Part shown: positions 8,330 through 16,331 of the stretch, piece after piece
How the letters are laid out: every line of letters starts with the position of its first letter
How positions within the stretch are numbered: the stretch's first letter is position 1
Source of the DNA: Marinitoga aeolica
Lineage (GTDB): Bacteria > Thermotogota > Thermotogae > Petrotogales > Petrotogaceae
Length of the DNA stretch: 64,000 nt
NCBI RefSeq assembly: GCF_029910535.1
Contig: NZ_CP069362.1
Location: 1,550,001-1,614,000 of the forward strand
Direction of reading: 5' to 3'
Program-made: the position numbers and the translations under genes
The notes under the pieces: model-generated
What the model was told of the DNA's origin: nothing
The model's input: only the letters and a program-made list of their open reading frames with translations
Database searches by the model: none

Positions 8330-9244
8330 TCACCTCTCAAAATATTTTTTGAGTTCTTCGCCAAATTCTTCAACAATTTCTTTAACGCTTTTTATTTCAT
8401 TGATCAATCCAGCACTTTGTCCAGCCATGAAAGATCCATTTTCTAAGTCTCCATCCATAAAGGCTTTTCTCAAACTTCCGACAAGCATTTCTTCTGCTTC
8501 TTCTGGTGAAGCAACTTCGAGTTGCTTTATCTTCTTAGCAAATTTTGTTTTTATGACTCTTGCTGGATGCCCAATTGATGCACCAGTAACAATAGCATCT
8601 CTTATGCCAGCTTTTAAAATTAATTTTTTATAATTTTCATGTGCCTCACATTCATGAGTAGCGACAAATCTTGTTCCCATTTGAATTCCTTCAGCACCCA
8701 ATGCTAAAGCAGCTCTTGCACCTCTTAAATCAGCAATACCTCCTGCTGCAATAACAGGAATATTTAAAACATCAACGAGCTTTGGTATTAAAACCATAGT
8801 AGAGACATCACCTATATGTCCTCCACATTCCATTCCTTCACCAATAATGGCATCAACTCCAGTTTTTTCTAATCTTTTAGCCAGATTTTCTGATGAAACT
8901 ACAGCTAAAACTTTTATATTTTTTTCTTTTAATTGAGGAATGTATTTCCCTGGATTACCAGCTCCAAAAATTACTACAGGAACATTTTCTTCTTTTACTA
9001 TTTCAACTAATTGATCGGCATAAGGGTTTACTAATATAATATTTACAGCAAAAGTTTTATCAGTTAATGTTTTTATTGTCTTAATAGATTCTTTTAAAAT
9101 ATCAGGGGTCATACTTCCAGCACCAATGGTTCCAAGGCCACCAGCTTCAGAAACTGCTGCGGCTAATTTTGCTGTTCCAACCCATGCCATTCCACCTTCT
9201 AAAACAGGATATTTGATATTAAGTAGTTCTGTTACTCTATTCAT
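8330..9244 (-). CDS. fabK: Enoyl-ACP reductase, FMN-dependent FabK type
   Basis: Catalyses the last reductive step of each elongation cycle. The 304-residue 2-nitropropane-dioxygenase/FabK fold shows PVLEGGMAWVG at the N-terminus, the catalytic His in ECGGHIG near residue 140, the FMN phosphate loop AAGGIAD and GTRFVATHE, as in FabK of streptococci and Thermotoga. GGAGGTG precedes the ATG, which overlaps the end of fabH by eight bases. FabK enzymes replace FabI and are triclosan-tolerant (known of the family). The position inside the fab operon favours FabK over a plain nitronate monooxygenase. Confidence 0.93.
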   Translation of the reverse strand: MNRVTELLNIKYPVLEGGMAWVGTAKLAAAVSEAGGLGTIGAGSMTPDILKESIKTIKTLTDKTFAVNIILVNPYADQLVEIVKEENVPVVIFGAGNPGKYIPQLKEKNIKVLAVVSSENLAKRLEKTGVDAIIGEGMECGGHIGDVSTMVLIPKLVDVLNIPVIAAGGIADLRGARAALALGAEGIQMGTRFVATHECEAHENYKKLILKAGIRDAIVTGASIGHPARVIKTKFAKKIKQLEVASPEEAEEMLVGSLRKAFMDGDLENGSFMAGQSAGLINEIKSVKEIVEEFGEELKKYFER

Positions 9245-10118
9245 TGTTGCACCTCCAGGTTATTGCTGATGTTGTCATTCCTCCACCAACTGAAATAAGT
9301 AAATGATCTTTTAATGAAATTTTGGTATTTCCATAAGTTTTAAATAAAGTCAAAGGAATGCTTGCAGCGCCAGTATTTCCATATTTTTCTATAATATCTA
9401 AAAATTCAAAATCATTAAAGTTTTTTTTGACGCTTTCTAATATTCTCTTGTTTGCTTGATGGGGGACAATAATTTTTTTACCATAATCATTAATATATTG
9501 TGATAACATCTTTTTCATATTATTTACAGCAAATTTATATACTCTTTTACCATCCATTATAATTTTTTTATTTTCATTTATATTTAAAGCATCTAAATAT
9601 TCTGAATCATACATAACTCTATGATCGCAAATACATTTGTCATGATTTTCCAAAATCATAGCAACAGCAGCATCAGAAAATAAAATTGCAGTATTGATAT
9701 CATTTTCTTCGACAAGATCTGATAATTTTTCTGAAACTATTAATAAAATTTTATTTGCAATATTTTCTCTGAACATGACATCTGCAATATGTAATGAGGT
9801 TACAAAACCCACAAATCCATTTGATACGTCAATACCATAACGTGAATTTTTAATCTTCAATTTTTCAAATATTCTGACATAAAAAGGAACATAATGTGCT
9901 CCTACAGAAGAAACGAATAGTACAGTATCAACTCCATCAATATCTAAAACTTCTGCTGCTTTTATTCCCATTTGAAATACATCTATTTCAGATATATACC
10001 TATTTTTTATACCAGTTCTTTTATATATCCAATCTTCAGAGACATTGAATTTTTTGGCTAAAATTTGATTATCCAATTTTTTTTCTGGGATAAAAGCATT
10101 AATTTGTGATATGTGCAT
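9237..10118 (-). CDS. fabH: FabH-like ketoacyl-ACP synthase III lacking the catalytic cysteine
   Basis: KAS III normally starts fatty acid synthesis by condensing acetyl-CoA with malonyl-ACP. This 293-residue protein has the FabH fold motifs: WIYKRTGIKNR near residue 30, catalytic His in PHQANKR (H220) and Asn in YGNTGAAS (N248), plus the C-terminal GGGMT. The nucleophile position, usually DxSxxC, reads DVSNGFVGF, so the cysteine is replaced by Phe (F102); I re-read the codon as TTT. No other cysteine lies near. Without Cys it should not form an acyl-enzyme but could still decarboxylate malonyl-ACP using the remaining His and Asn. It sits between fabZ and fabK. FabH-like identity is sure; condensing activity is doubtful. 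Confidence 0.85.
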   Translation of the reverse strand: MHISQINAFIPEKKLDNQILAKKFNVSEDWIYKRTGIKNRYISEIDVFQMGIKAAEVLDIDGVDTVLFVSSVGAHYVPFYVRIFEKLKIKNSRYGIDVSNGFVGFVTSLHIADVMFRENIANKILLIVSEKLSDLVEENDINTAILFSDAAVAMILENHDKCICDHRVMYDSEYLDALNINENKKIIMDGKRVYKFAVNNMKKMLSQYINDYGKKIIVPHQANKRILESVKKNFNDFEFLDIIEKYGNTGAASIPLTLFKTYGNTKISLKDHLLISVGGGMTTSAITWRCNNE

Positions 10119-10119
10119 A

Positions 10120-10548
10120 TTATCCCTTCTTTATTCCAACCATTAATTCTGCACTGGTAACGGTTTTATTTTCAACCTTAGCATTCGCTTTTAATTTGAA
10201 CATACCCATTTTTTCTTGAATTACTTCAATTTCATATATTAATTTATCTCCTGGTCTAACTTCCCTTTTAAATCTTGCTTTATCAATTCCAAGAAATAAA
10301 GGTATAGAATTTTCTTTTAAATCTTTCATCAATAATAATCCTGCAGTTTGTGCCAATCCTTCTATTATTAATACGCCCGGCATAATAGGATAATCCGGGA
10401 AATGACCTTGAAAATGAGGTTCGTTTATACTAACGTTTTTATATGCAATTATTTTATTTTCAGTTATTTCGATAACACCATCGACAAGCAAAAATGGATA
10501 TCTATGTGGTAGTATTTTCATTATTTCATCAATATTCATTATTCCCAT
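10120..10548 (-). CDS. fabZ: 3-hydroxyacyl-ACP dehydratase
   Basis: Dehydrates 3-hydroxyacyl-ACP in the elongation cycle. The 142-residue hot-dog protein has the catalytic His in LPHRYPFLLVD near residue 14 and the catalytic Glu in PGVLIIEGLAQ near residue 63, both standard for FabZ. The ATG follows GGTGAT by five bases and overlaps the end of degV. Length is normal. It lies between the DegV-like gene and fabH in the fab operon. Confidence 0.96.
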   Translation of the reverse strand: MGIMNIDEIMKILPHRYPFLLVDGVIEITENKIIAYKNVSINEPHFQGHFPDYPIMPGVLIIEGLAQTAGLLLMKDLKENSIPLFLGIDKARFKREVRPGDKLIYEIEVIQEKMGMFKLKANAKVENKTVTSAELMVGIKKG

Positions 10549-11384
10549 TGTGTAATCACCCCCACAGCATCTGGACCTAAATGAGTACCTATTACAGGAT
10601 CAAGTAGAGAATATATGATATCATCATCATGAATTCCTTTATTTCTGAGTTCTTCAATTATTAATCCACCATACTTTAGGTTGCTTGTATGAATAACAGC
10701 AATTTTTTTTAACCTTAAAGTGTCTATTCTGGCGAGAGATTGATTTACTACTTCTTTTATCATTTTGTTAATTCCTCGAGAGTTTTTTACCGGTATTATT
10801 TCACCTTCCTCCAAAGAGAGAATAGGCTTCATATTTAATAAACCGCCCATTAATGCTTTTGCTTTTCCAATTCTTCCGCCTTTATATAAATAATCAATGT
10901 TGGTTACACTAAAAATAGTTTTCACTGTAGTATAAAAATTTCGTGCATATTCCAATAATTGTTCTATTTCATAAATTCCAGATTCAATTTTATTTTTTAA
11001 TTCTAATACTAAAAATCCCAAGCCAAAACTGGTTAATTTGGTATCAATAGTAAAAATTCTTTTTTCATCTACTATAGATGCCGCAAGTCTTGCTGAGTTT
11101 AAGGTTCCGCTTAATTTTTCTGAAATAGTGAGCGTGATCAAATAATCATATCTTTTTAACATATCTCTATAAACTTCTTCGAAGTCCTTTACAGATGGTT
11201 GAGAAGTTAAAGGTACATATGAACCTACTTTTAGTTCTTCGTAAAATGTAGTAGGACATAAATCTACAGCTTTTATATGTTTGCTTTCTCTCAAAATATA
11301 AAGAGATGCATATCCAATGTCATTTTTTTCTAAAAAATCTGTAGGTAAATTACAGGTATTATCAGTTACAATTCCAATTTTCAT
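10539..11384 (-). CDS. DegV-family fatty-acid-binding protein (FakB-like)
   Basis: The 281-residue protein starts IGIVTDNTCNLP, contains LTSQPSV near residue 60 and LYKGGRIGKAKA near residue 165, the hallmarks of the DegV family. Family members bind a fatty acid and, where studied (FakB), present it to the kinase FakA for phosphorylation and entry to phospholipid synthesis. It lies between fabF and fabZ and overlaps fabZ, which supports a role in fatty acid handling here. No FakA-type kinase is in the window. Family certain; partnership with a kinase is inferred. Confidence 0.9.
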   Translation of the reverse strand: MKIGIVTDNTCNLPTDFLEKNDIGYASLYILRESKHIKAVDLCPTTFYEELKVGSYVPLTSQPSVKDFEEVYRDMLKRYDYLITLTISEKLSGTLNSARLAASIVDEKRIFTIDTKLTSFGLGFLVLELKNKIESGIYEIEQLLEYARNFYTTVKTIFSVTNIDYLYKGGRIGKAKALMGGLLNMKPILSLEEGEIIPVKNSRGINKMIKEVVNQSLARIDTLRLKKIAVIHTSNLKYGGLIIEELRNKGIHDDDIIYSLLDPVIGTHLGPDAVGVITQWE

Positions 11385-11398
11385 TTCGCATCAACTCC

Positions 11399-12628
11399 TT
11401 ATAAACCCCTATACACAATTGAAACATTATGTCCTCCAAATCCAAAAGCATTTTTAATTGCATATTTTGCTTTAAAATCAATAGTTTCTTTGGGTATTTT
11501 TAAATCTTTTAATTCATCATTTGGTTCTACTAAATTTGGCATACCGTGTATGAATCCTTCTTTCATTTGTAAAACAAGTCCAACAAATTCAATTGCAGCT
11601 GCTCCACCAAGTGCATGTCCAAATAGTGTTTTAGATCCTTGAATAAAAATATCTTTAGCGTGTTCACCTAAAGCATTCCTTAAAGCTCTGGTTTCTGCAA
11701 TATCTCCTGCTGGGGTTGAAGTTGCATGACAGTTTGCTAAATCAATTTTTTCTGGTTCAACATTTGCATCCTTTAAAGCTAATTTTATAGCTTTAGCAGC
11801 TCCAGTTCCCTGTTCGTCAGGTGCACTAATATGATATGCATCACCACTCATACCGAATCCTTCAATATATCCATAAATATCTGCATTTCTTTTTTTAGCA
11901 TGTTCTTCAGATTCTAAAATAATTATACCGGCTCCTTCACCCATAACAAATCCATCACGTTCTTTATCAAAAGGCCTTGAAGAACCCTTTGGATCATCAT
12001 TTCTTGTAGATAAAGCTTTCATATTAGCAAAAGCTGCTATTGGCATTGGGTCTATAGTAGCTTCTGCTCCACCAACAATAGCAACATCAATATATCCATG
12101 TCTAATTAACATACTTCCCATTGCAATTGCATGTAAAGAAGAAGCACATGCGCTTACTGTATTGAAATTAGGTCCTTTTAAACCAAATTCTATTGAGACA
12201 ACTCCAGACGCCATATCCGAGATCATCATTGGTATTAAAAATGGACTTACAACTTTTGGGCCCTTTTTTTCCATTTTTTGGAATTCTTTATATAATGTTT
12301 TAAATCCACCAATTCCAGAAGCCACAATTACAGCGGCATTTTCTTTCCATTCTTCACCTTCAAGATTACTATCTTCTAAAGCTTCTTTAGTAGCTGCTAT
12401 AGCGAATTGTAAAAATCTATCATATCTTCTGGCAAGTTTTTTATCCATATATAAAACTGGGTCAAAATCCTTTACCTCGCCTGCAATTTTAACTTTATGG
12501 TCTGTTGTATCAAATTGAGTTATATGGTCTATACCAATAGTCATCTTTTTTAAATTCTCTTTAAACTCATTTTTTGATTTTGCTATTGAATTAATGGTAC
12601 CCAACCCTGTTACTGCTACTTTATTCAT
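11399..12628 (-). CDS. fabF: Beta-ketoacyl-ACP synthase II
   Basis: Main condensing enzyme of chain elongation, 409 residues. The active-site cysteine lies in VSACASSLHA (near residue 165), with both histidines in NCHATSTPAGD and GHALGGAAAIE, and the C-terminal NAFGFGGHN. An AGGAGG lies a few bases before the ATG. First gene of the minus-strand fab operon, downstream of the shared control region. As FabH lacks its nucleophile, this may be the only competent condensing enzyme encoded in the operon. Confidence 0.97.
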   Translation of the reverse strand: MNKVAVTGLGTINSIAKSKNEFKENLKKMTIGIDHITQFDTTDHKVKIAGEVKDFDPVLYMDKKLARRYDRFLQFAIAATKEALEDSNLEGEEWKENAAVIVASGIGGFKTLYKEFQKMEKKGPKVVSPFLIPMMISDMASGVVSIEFGLKGPNFNTVSACASSLHAIAMGSMLIRHGYIDVAIVGGAEATIDPMPIAAFANMKALSTRNDDPKGSSRPFDKERDGFVMGEGAGIIILESEEHAKKRNADIYGYIEGFGMSGDAYHISAPDEQGTGAAKAIKLALKDANVEPEKIDLANCHATSTPAGDIAETRALRNALGEHAKDIFIQGSKTLFGHALGGAAAIEFVGLVLQMKEGFIHGMPNLVEPNDELKDLKIPKETIDFKAKYAIKNAFGFGGHNVSIVYRGL

Positions 12629-12719
12629 TTTTCTACCTCCTAAAATTTTTTATTTTAAATTAAAATAATTGAATGCCATAATTACATATAAGCAACACTA
12701 TGCCAACCGTATTTATATA

Positions 12720-12731
12720 GAACATATGTTC
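12720..12731. promoter_or_regulatory. LexA/DinR-box-like palindrome
   Basis: Perfect 12-bp palindrome GAACATATGTTC. It fits the Gram-positive SOS-box pattern GAACnnnnGTTC and lies just upstream of the weak fabF -35. The match is to a pattern only; whether LexA of this organism reads such a box is not known from this window. Confidence 0.4.
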
Positions 12732-12737
12732 CATGTA

Positions 12738-12754
12738 AGTATAAAAATTATACT
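12738..12754. promoter_or_regulatory. Operator-like inverted repeat 1
   Basis: AGTATAAAAATTATACT, seven paired bases in each arm. It matches the second site (12780-12796) at 15 of 17 positions. Confidence 0.55.
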
Positions 12755-12779
12755 CATAACAAAAATTCAATTAGGAATG

Positions 12780-12796
12780 AGTATAAAATTTGTACT
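12780..12796. promoter_or_regulatory. Operator-like inverted repeat 2
   Basis: AGTATAAAATTTGTACT, extended by G and C to a 19-bp near-palindrome. Its centre is 42 bases (about four helical turns) from that of the first site, which suits cooperative binding by one regulator. Confidence 0.55.
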
Positions 12797-12864
12797 CTAA
12801 AAATATATTCAACAAAAAATGTTAATAGTAGTCACATACTTTTTTAGCACTTCCTGGAAGGATA

Positions 12865-12873
12865 TGTTATAAT
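12865..12873 (+). promoter_or_regulatory. Extended -10 promoter of the Pel-like operon
   Basis: TGTTATAAT gives a TGn extension and a consensus TATAAT. No good -35 is visible, as expected for an extended -10 promoter. It lies about 46 bases before the chosen ATG of the PilZ gene and is the only obvious promoter for the following 13 kb. Confidence 0.65.
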
Positions 12874-12918
12874 ATTATATATATAACTTTGAAATTAAAG
12901 ATAAAAAGGAGAAGAATT

Positions 12919-13596
12919 ATGAAGCATAATGAAAGTGTTTTTATAGAAAAAATAAAAGTAAAGAAGATATTATCTATTGGCGATTTGGTTGATGTAGAGC
13001 TACCGCATCAACATATTATTGGTAATAGTCGAGTGATATTATTAAATTTTTTAGGTAAATATGCACAGATACTGCCTCCTATATATAGAAATTCAAGGAT
13101 TAAATTATATACAGGAGAAAAATTGAATATACGAGTATATGAAAATGGTTCAAATATAATGATAAAATCCAGTGTGTTGAAAATTGAAAAAGAAAAAATA
13201 ACAGTTTTTTTACCTAAAATTGCTTTTAAAATTCAGAAAAGATTATTTTTTAGAATACCAATAATAAGAGAAGGAATATTAATAGATAATGAAGAAAATA
13301 AGTTAATTCCTTTTGAAACAAGGGATTTTAGTGCTGGTGGAATGCAGATTGTTGTAAAAGAATATCTGGCTGAGGAAAGAGAATATATTATAAAGACTTT
13401 AATTATGGATGATAATTTAATATTAAAAGAAATAAATACAAGGGCTGTTAGACTTGTAGGTGAAAATATATATGGTGAAAAAATATATGGAATGAAATTT
13501 ATGAATATAGATTATAAAACAGAGAAGAATATTGTTCGATATGCTAACTTATATTCTATAAAAGCAAAACATGGAATTTTGGGGGATGGAAAATGA
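12919..13596 (+). CDS. PilZ-domain c-di-GMP receptor, YcgR-like
   Basis: A 225-residue protein with an N-terminal YcgR-type beta-barrel domain and a C-terminal PilZ domain. Both c-di-GMP contact motifs are present: RxxxR in QKRLFFR (R108, R112) and DxSxxG in DFSAGG (D136, S138, G141). Such proteins bind c-di-GMP and alter flagellar or exopolysaccharide machinery. ATG at 12919 has AAAGGAG seven bases upstream; the longer TTG-started frame from 12889 has none. It is the first gene of the Pel-like operon and overlaps pelD by four bases, which suggests a receptor acting on exopolysaccharide synthesis. Confidence 0.85.
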   Translation: MKHNESVFIEKIKVKKILSIGDLVDVELPHQHIIGNSRVILLNFLGKYAQILPPIYRNSRIKLYTGEKLNIRVYENGSNIMIKSSVLKIEKEKITVFLPKIAFKIQKRLFFRIPIIREGILIDNEENKLIPFETRDFSAGGMQIVVKEYLAEEREYIIKTLIMDDNLILKEINTRAVRLVGENIYGEKIYGMKFMNIDYKTEKNIVRYANLYSIKAKHGILGDGK

Positions 13597-14810
13597 AAAG
13601 CACTAAAATTTATGCAGTTTTTGAAATAATAATAATTTTAACTTTGTTGTTTATTTTGGATTTAAATAGAAAATATTTTGGTTATATTTATATTTATCCA
13701 AATCCATATTTTATATTTTCGATTTTTATTGCAATAAGATATGGTATTAATTTTTCTTTGTTTACAGGCGGATTGAGTGCTATTTATATTTTTTTATCAA
13801 TATTTTTTAATGTTAAAGAGGATTTTTTTAAAATAATAATTTCGTGGGATGTTTTAAAAGTTCCTCTTTTTATTTTTGCTTTTGGATTTATTATAGGATT
13901 TTTTAGGGATATGTATGTTCAAAAAATAGATTCTCAGAAAGAAGAAATAGATTTATTAAAAGAAAAAATAAAATCTCTTGAAGAAGATATACGAAAGTAT
14001 AAAAACATTACGGATGACCTTGAACATAAATTGGTTTTGGAAAAACAAGGGGTGTCACTATTAGTTGAAAAACTAAAAGATATTGAATATAATAGTTCAG
14101 AAGATATATTTAATGAAACAATAGATCTTATATCAGAATTTATTTATGCTAAAACAGTATCTATTTATACTTTAGGAAAAAATAATTTTTTAAGATTAAA
14201 AGTGAGAAAAGGTTCACAGTTTTTGCCTAATTCATTTCCTATGGAAAAATCAATTGTTATTTCAATGGCTAAAGAATTTGGAAGTGCAAATGCTAATGTT
14301 TTATATTTAACAGAGATGGAATATGATTTTGAATATGAACCTGCTATGGCAGTAAGTGTAAAACACAATGAAGAAATATTGGGTTTTATAATAGTTGAAA
14401 TAATAGATCCGGAAAAAATAAATAAGAATACTGAAATTTATTTGAAAATTTTAGCAAATTGGTTAAGCACGCTTCTTTTAGCATCGAGTGATTTAACAGA
14501 AAATGAGAATATGATTTTTAAACCAATGGAAAAATTTAATAGTATATTAGATAAGATAGAGGAGAGAAAGGAAAGATTTAAAATTCCATATTCAGTGATA
14601 ATTGCTGAATATAATAATGATATTTCAATAGATATATTAAAATCATTTATAAGAGACACTGATTTTCTTTTTTTAGATGAAGAAAAAAAAGAATTTAGAA
14701 TTATTTTAACTTCCTGTTCTGAAAAAGGTTTAAAAAGAGTTTTAAACATTATTTCTAAATATTCTGGAATAAAGATTTTGGAGGCATATTCGAAAAATGA
14801 AAATGAATAA
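13593..14810 (+). CDS. pelD: PelD-like c-di-GMP receptor of exopolysaccharide synthase
   Basis: The 405-residue architecture matches PelD: about four N-terminal membrane helices (residues 7-106), a coiled coil (about 110-152), a GAF-like domain (about 155-295) and a C-terminal degenerate GGDEF domain. In the last, RDTD (R354-D357) matches the RxxD inhibitory site that binds c-di-GMP in Pseudomonas PelD, while the active-site motif is reduced to EKKEF, so no cyclase activity is expected. In known Pel systems PelD gates the PelF/PelG synthase on the inner membrane. Here it overlaps the PilZ gene and the pelE-like gene. The call rests on architecture, the RxxD site and adjacency to pelF/pelG. 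Confidence 0.82.
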   Translation: MKSTKIYAVFEIIIILTLLFILDLNRKYFGYIYIYPNPYFIFSIFIAIRYGINFSLFTGGLSAIYIFLSIFFNVKEDFFKIIISWDVLKVPLFIFAFGFIIGFFRDMYVQKIDSQKEEIDLLKEKIKSLEEDIRKYKNITDDLEHKLVLEKQGVSLLVEKLKDIEYNSSEDIFNETIDLISEFIYAKTVSIYTLGKNNFLRLKVRKGSQFLPNSFPMEKSIVISMAKEFGSANANVLYLTEMEYDFEYEPAMAVSVKHNEEILGFIIVEIIDPEKINKNTEIYLKILANWLSTLLLASSDLTENENMIFKPMEKFNSILDKIEERKERFKIPYSVIIAEYNNDISIDILKSFIRDTDFLFLDEEKKEFRIILTSCSEKGLKRVLNIISKYSGIKILEAYSKNENE

Positions 14811-15741
14811 ATATATTTATTTTTTTACAATATTAGCTTTAATATTAGGAATAATTGATATATTTTTATTTATATTTCATCATTATAATCTAGGATTTAT
14901 TGTATTGGCGATATATTATCTTATTTTATTTATATTTAATTATTTAAGTGAGAAAAAACTTTTTACTGCTTTGATAAAAACTTTTTTAGCTTTTATCTTA
15001 TTTCCTTTTTATCCTTTGATTTTATTATTACAATATAAAAGGATTGAACCATTATATAAACCTATTAATTTTTATGAACATAAATTGGTAGATACAAGTA
15101 ATATCGGATTTTCTTCTGTTGATTTAGCTCCGTTTAATATCATATTAAAATATGGTGACCCCAATCAACGAAAATATGTTGTAAGACTGGTATATAATTC
15201 TATAAAAGAAGAAAAAATAGACTTTATTGGAGGTATAAATTTAATCAGGAATGCTATTAAAGAGGATACACACCCAGATGTTATTTTATATGCTTCTGAT
15301 GCTTTGACAAATTTGGAAAATCATTTAATTAGCAAGATTTCTCACTATATGGGAAATTTAAATACACTAGAAGATTATATTAATTATGCTAAATATTCAT
15401 ATTATTATGCTAATTCAGGATTTCTTGCAGGGGAACATAAATTTGAGGTCTTATGGCAAAGTTCTATAATTTTACGAACAGCAATAGAAATGTTTCCGGA
15501 AAGTCCATTGTTAATTGTTTATACGTTAAGAATACTTGAGTCTTTGAATGAATATGAAAATTTAGAGGAAGTGCTAAATGAAAAAATCAATAAAATTAGA
15601 GCGCAGGAATTATATGAATATGCTATTATGTATTATATAAAAAGAAGAAAGCCAAAAAGTGTTCAAAAATTGGTTTCTGAATTTATAGATCTGGGGTTTT
15701 CTCCGGAGCATGAGTCGATAAAATTTTTATTGGGGGGATAA
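14797..15741 (+). CDS. pelE: PelE-like membrane/helical-repeat protein
   Basis: The 314-residue protein has N-terminal membrane helices (about residues 6-28, 32-50 and 58-80) and a soluble region of helical repeats rich in paired helices (about 150-310), resembling the TPR region of PelE. Known PelE proteins have this layout and lie directly after pelD, as here. The gene overlaps pelD by 14 bases; GGAGG is 13 bases before the ATG. Sequence identity to PelE cannot be judged by eye, so the assignment is mainly by layout and order. Confidence 0.6.
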   Translation: MKMNKYIYFFTILALILGIIDIFLFIFHHYNLGFIVLAIYYLILFIFNYLSEKKLFTALIKTFLAFILFPFYPLILLLQYKRIEPLYKPINFYEHKLVDTSNIGFSSVDLAPFNIILKYGDPNQRKYVVRLVYNSIKEEKIDFIGGINLIRNAIKEDTHPDVILYASDALTNLENHLISKISHYMGNLNTLEDYINYAKYSYYYANSGFLAGEHKFEVLWQSSIILRTAIEMFPESPLLIVYTLRILESLNEYENLEEVLNEKINKIRAQELYEYAIMYYIKRRKPKSVQKLVSEFIDLGFSPEHESIKFLLGG

Positions 15742-15742
15742 A

Positions 15743-16330
15743 ATGAAATTCAAAATAAAATTGTTTCAGCCATATTATTTATTATTTGCATTGACTTTAT
15801 TATTAATAGCTGTGATTATAATTGTCAATTATAATAGTAATTATAGTTTTGATCCAGATTATGTAAAAAATCTTCCTTGGAACAAAAGGTCTTCATATAT
15901 AAGACAAAAAGAAATTTTAACAAAATTAGAACATAAAAAAAGCTATACAGATAAAGATTTACTCTTAATAAATCAGTTAATTTCTATTTCATTTGCTTTA
16001 GAAGATATAGATACGCTTGAATATGCTCAAAAACTAAAATATGAATATTTGATAACTTCTTTTAAGCAACTATCTAATGAAAAAAAATTTGAAGATTTTA
16101 TAGATAAATTAAATTTTAAAAATAAATTGGGCTTGTATTTGCTTTCTGATAATGAAAAGTTTTTAATTAAATTAATAAGAAAGTCATCTAGAACTGAGAA
16201 GCTGCAGATATTGTTTATATTAAATCTTTTTTATCCAGAAAAGTTGAAAAAAGTATCTTATTTATTTAGTAAAAAAGATATAGAAGATGTAAGGTTAATA
16301 GTTGAATATCTTAAATTAAAAGGTGAATAA
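15743..16330 (+). CDS. Unknown single-pass membrane protein in the Pel-like operon
   Basis: A 195-residue protein with one N-terminal membrane helix (about residues 10-29) and a charged, all-helical remainder. No family recognised. It starts one base after the pelE-like stop and its end reaches into the ribosome binding site of pelF, so it is translated with the synthase genes. It is not part of the pelDEA-F-G set known from other bacteria and may be a split-off second half of PelE or a lineage-specific accessory subunit. Confidence 0.65.
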   Translation: MKFKIKLFQPYYLLFALTLLLIAVIIIVNYNSNYSFDPDYVKNLPWNKRSSYIRQKEILTKLEHKKSYTDKDLLLINQLISISFALEDIDTLEYAQKLKYEYLITSFKQLSNEKKFEDFIDKLNFKNKLGLYLLSDNEKFLIKLIRKSSRTEKLQILFILNLFYPEKLKKVSYLFSKKDIEDVRLIVEYLKLKGE

Positions 16331-16331
16331 T

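Larger units (their letters stand above)
12629..12918. promoter_or_regulatory. Divergent control region of fab and Pel-like operons
   Basis: About 290 bases without a gene. It holds, left to right: the fabF ribosome binding site, a weak minus-strand promoter candidate (TTGGCA at 12701-12706 with AATTAT at 12678-12683), a LexA-like palindrome (12720-12731), two near-identical 17-bp operators (12738-12754 and 12780-12796), and a plus-strand extended -10 promoter (TG at 12865-12866 and TATAAT at 12868-12873). Confidence 0.6.

Noticed and set aside
12162-12518. Plus-strand open frame opposite fabF
   Set aside because: It is a shadow of the conserved fabF gene and has no start signal.
12845-12860. 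TAGCACTTCCTGG resembling a sigma-54 -24/-12 promoter
   Set aside because: The -12 half (TTGCA) is missing and a good extended -10 lies just downstream.
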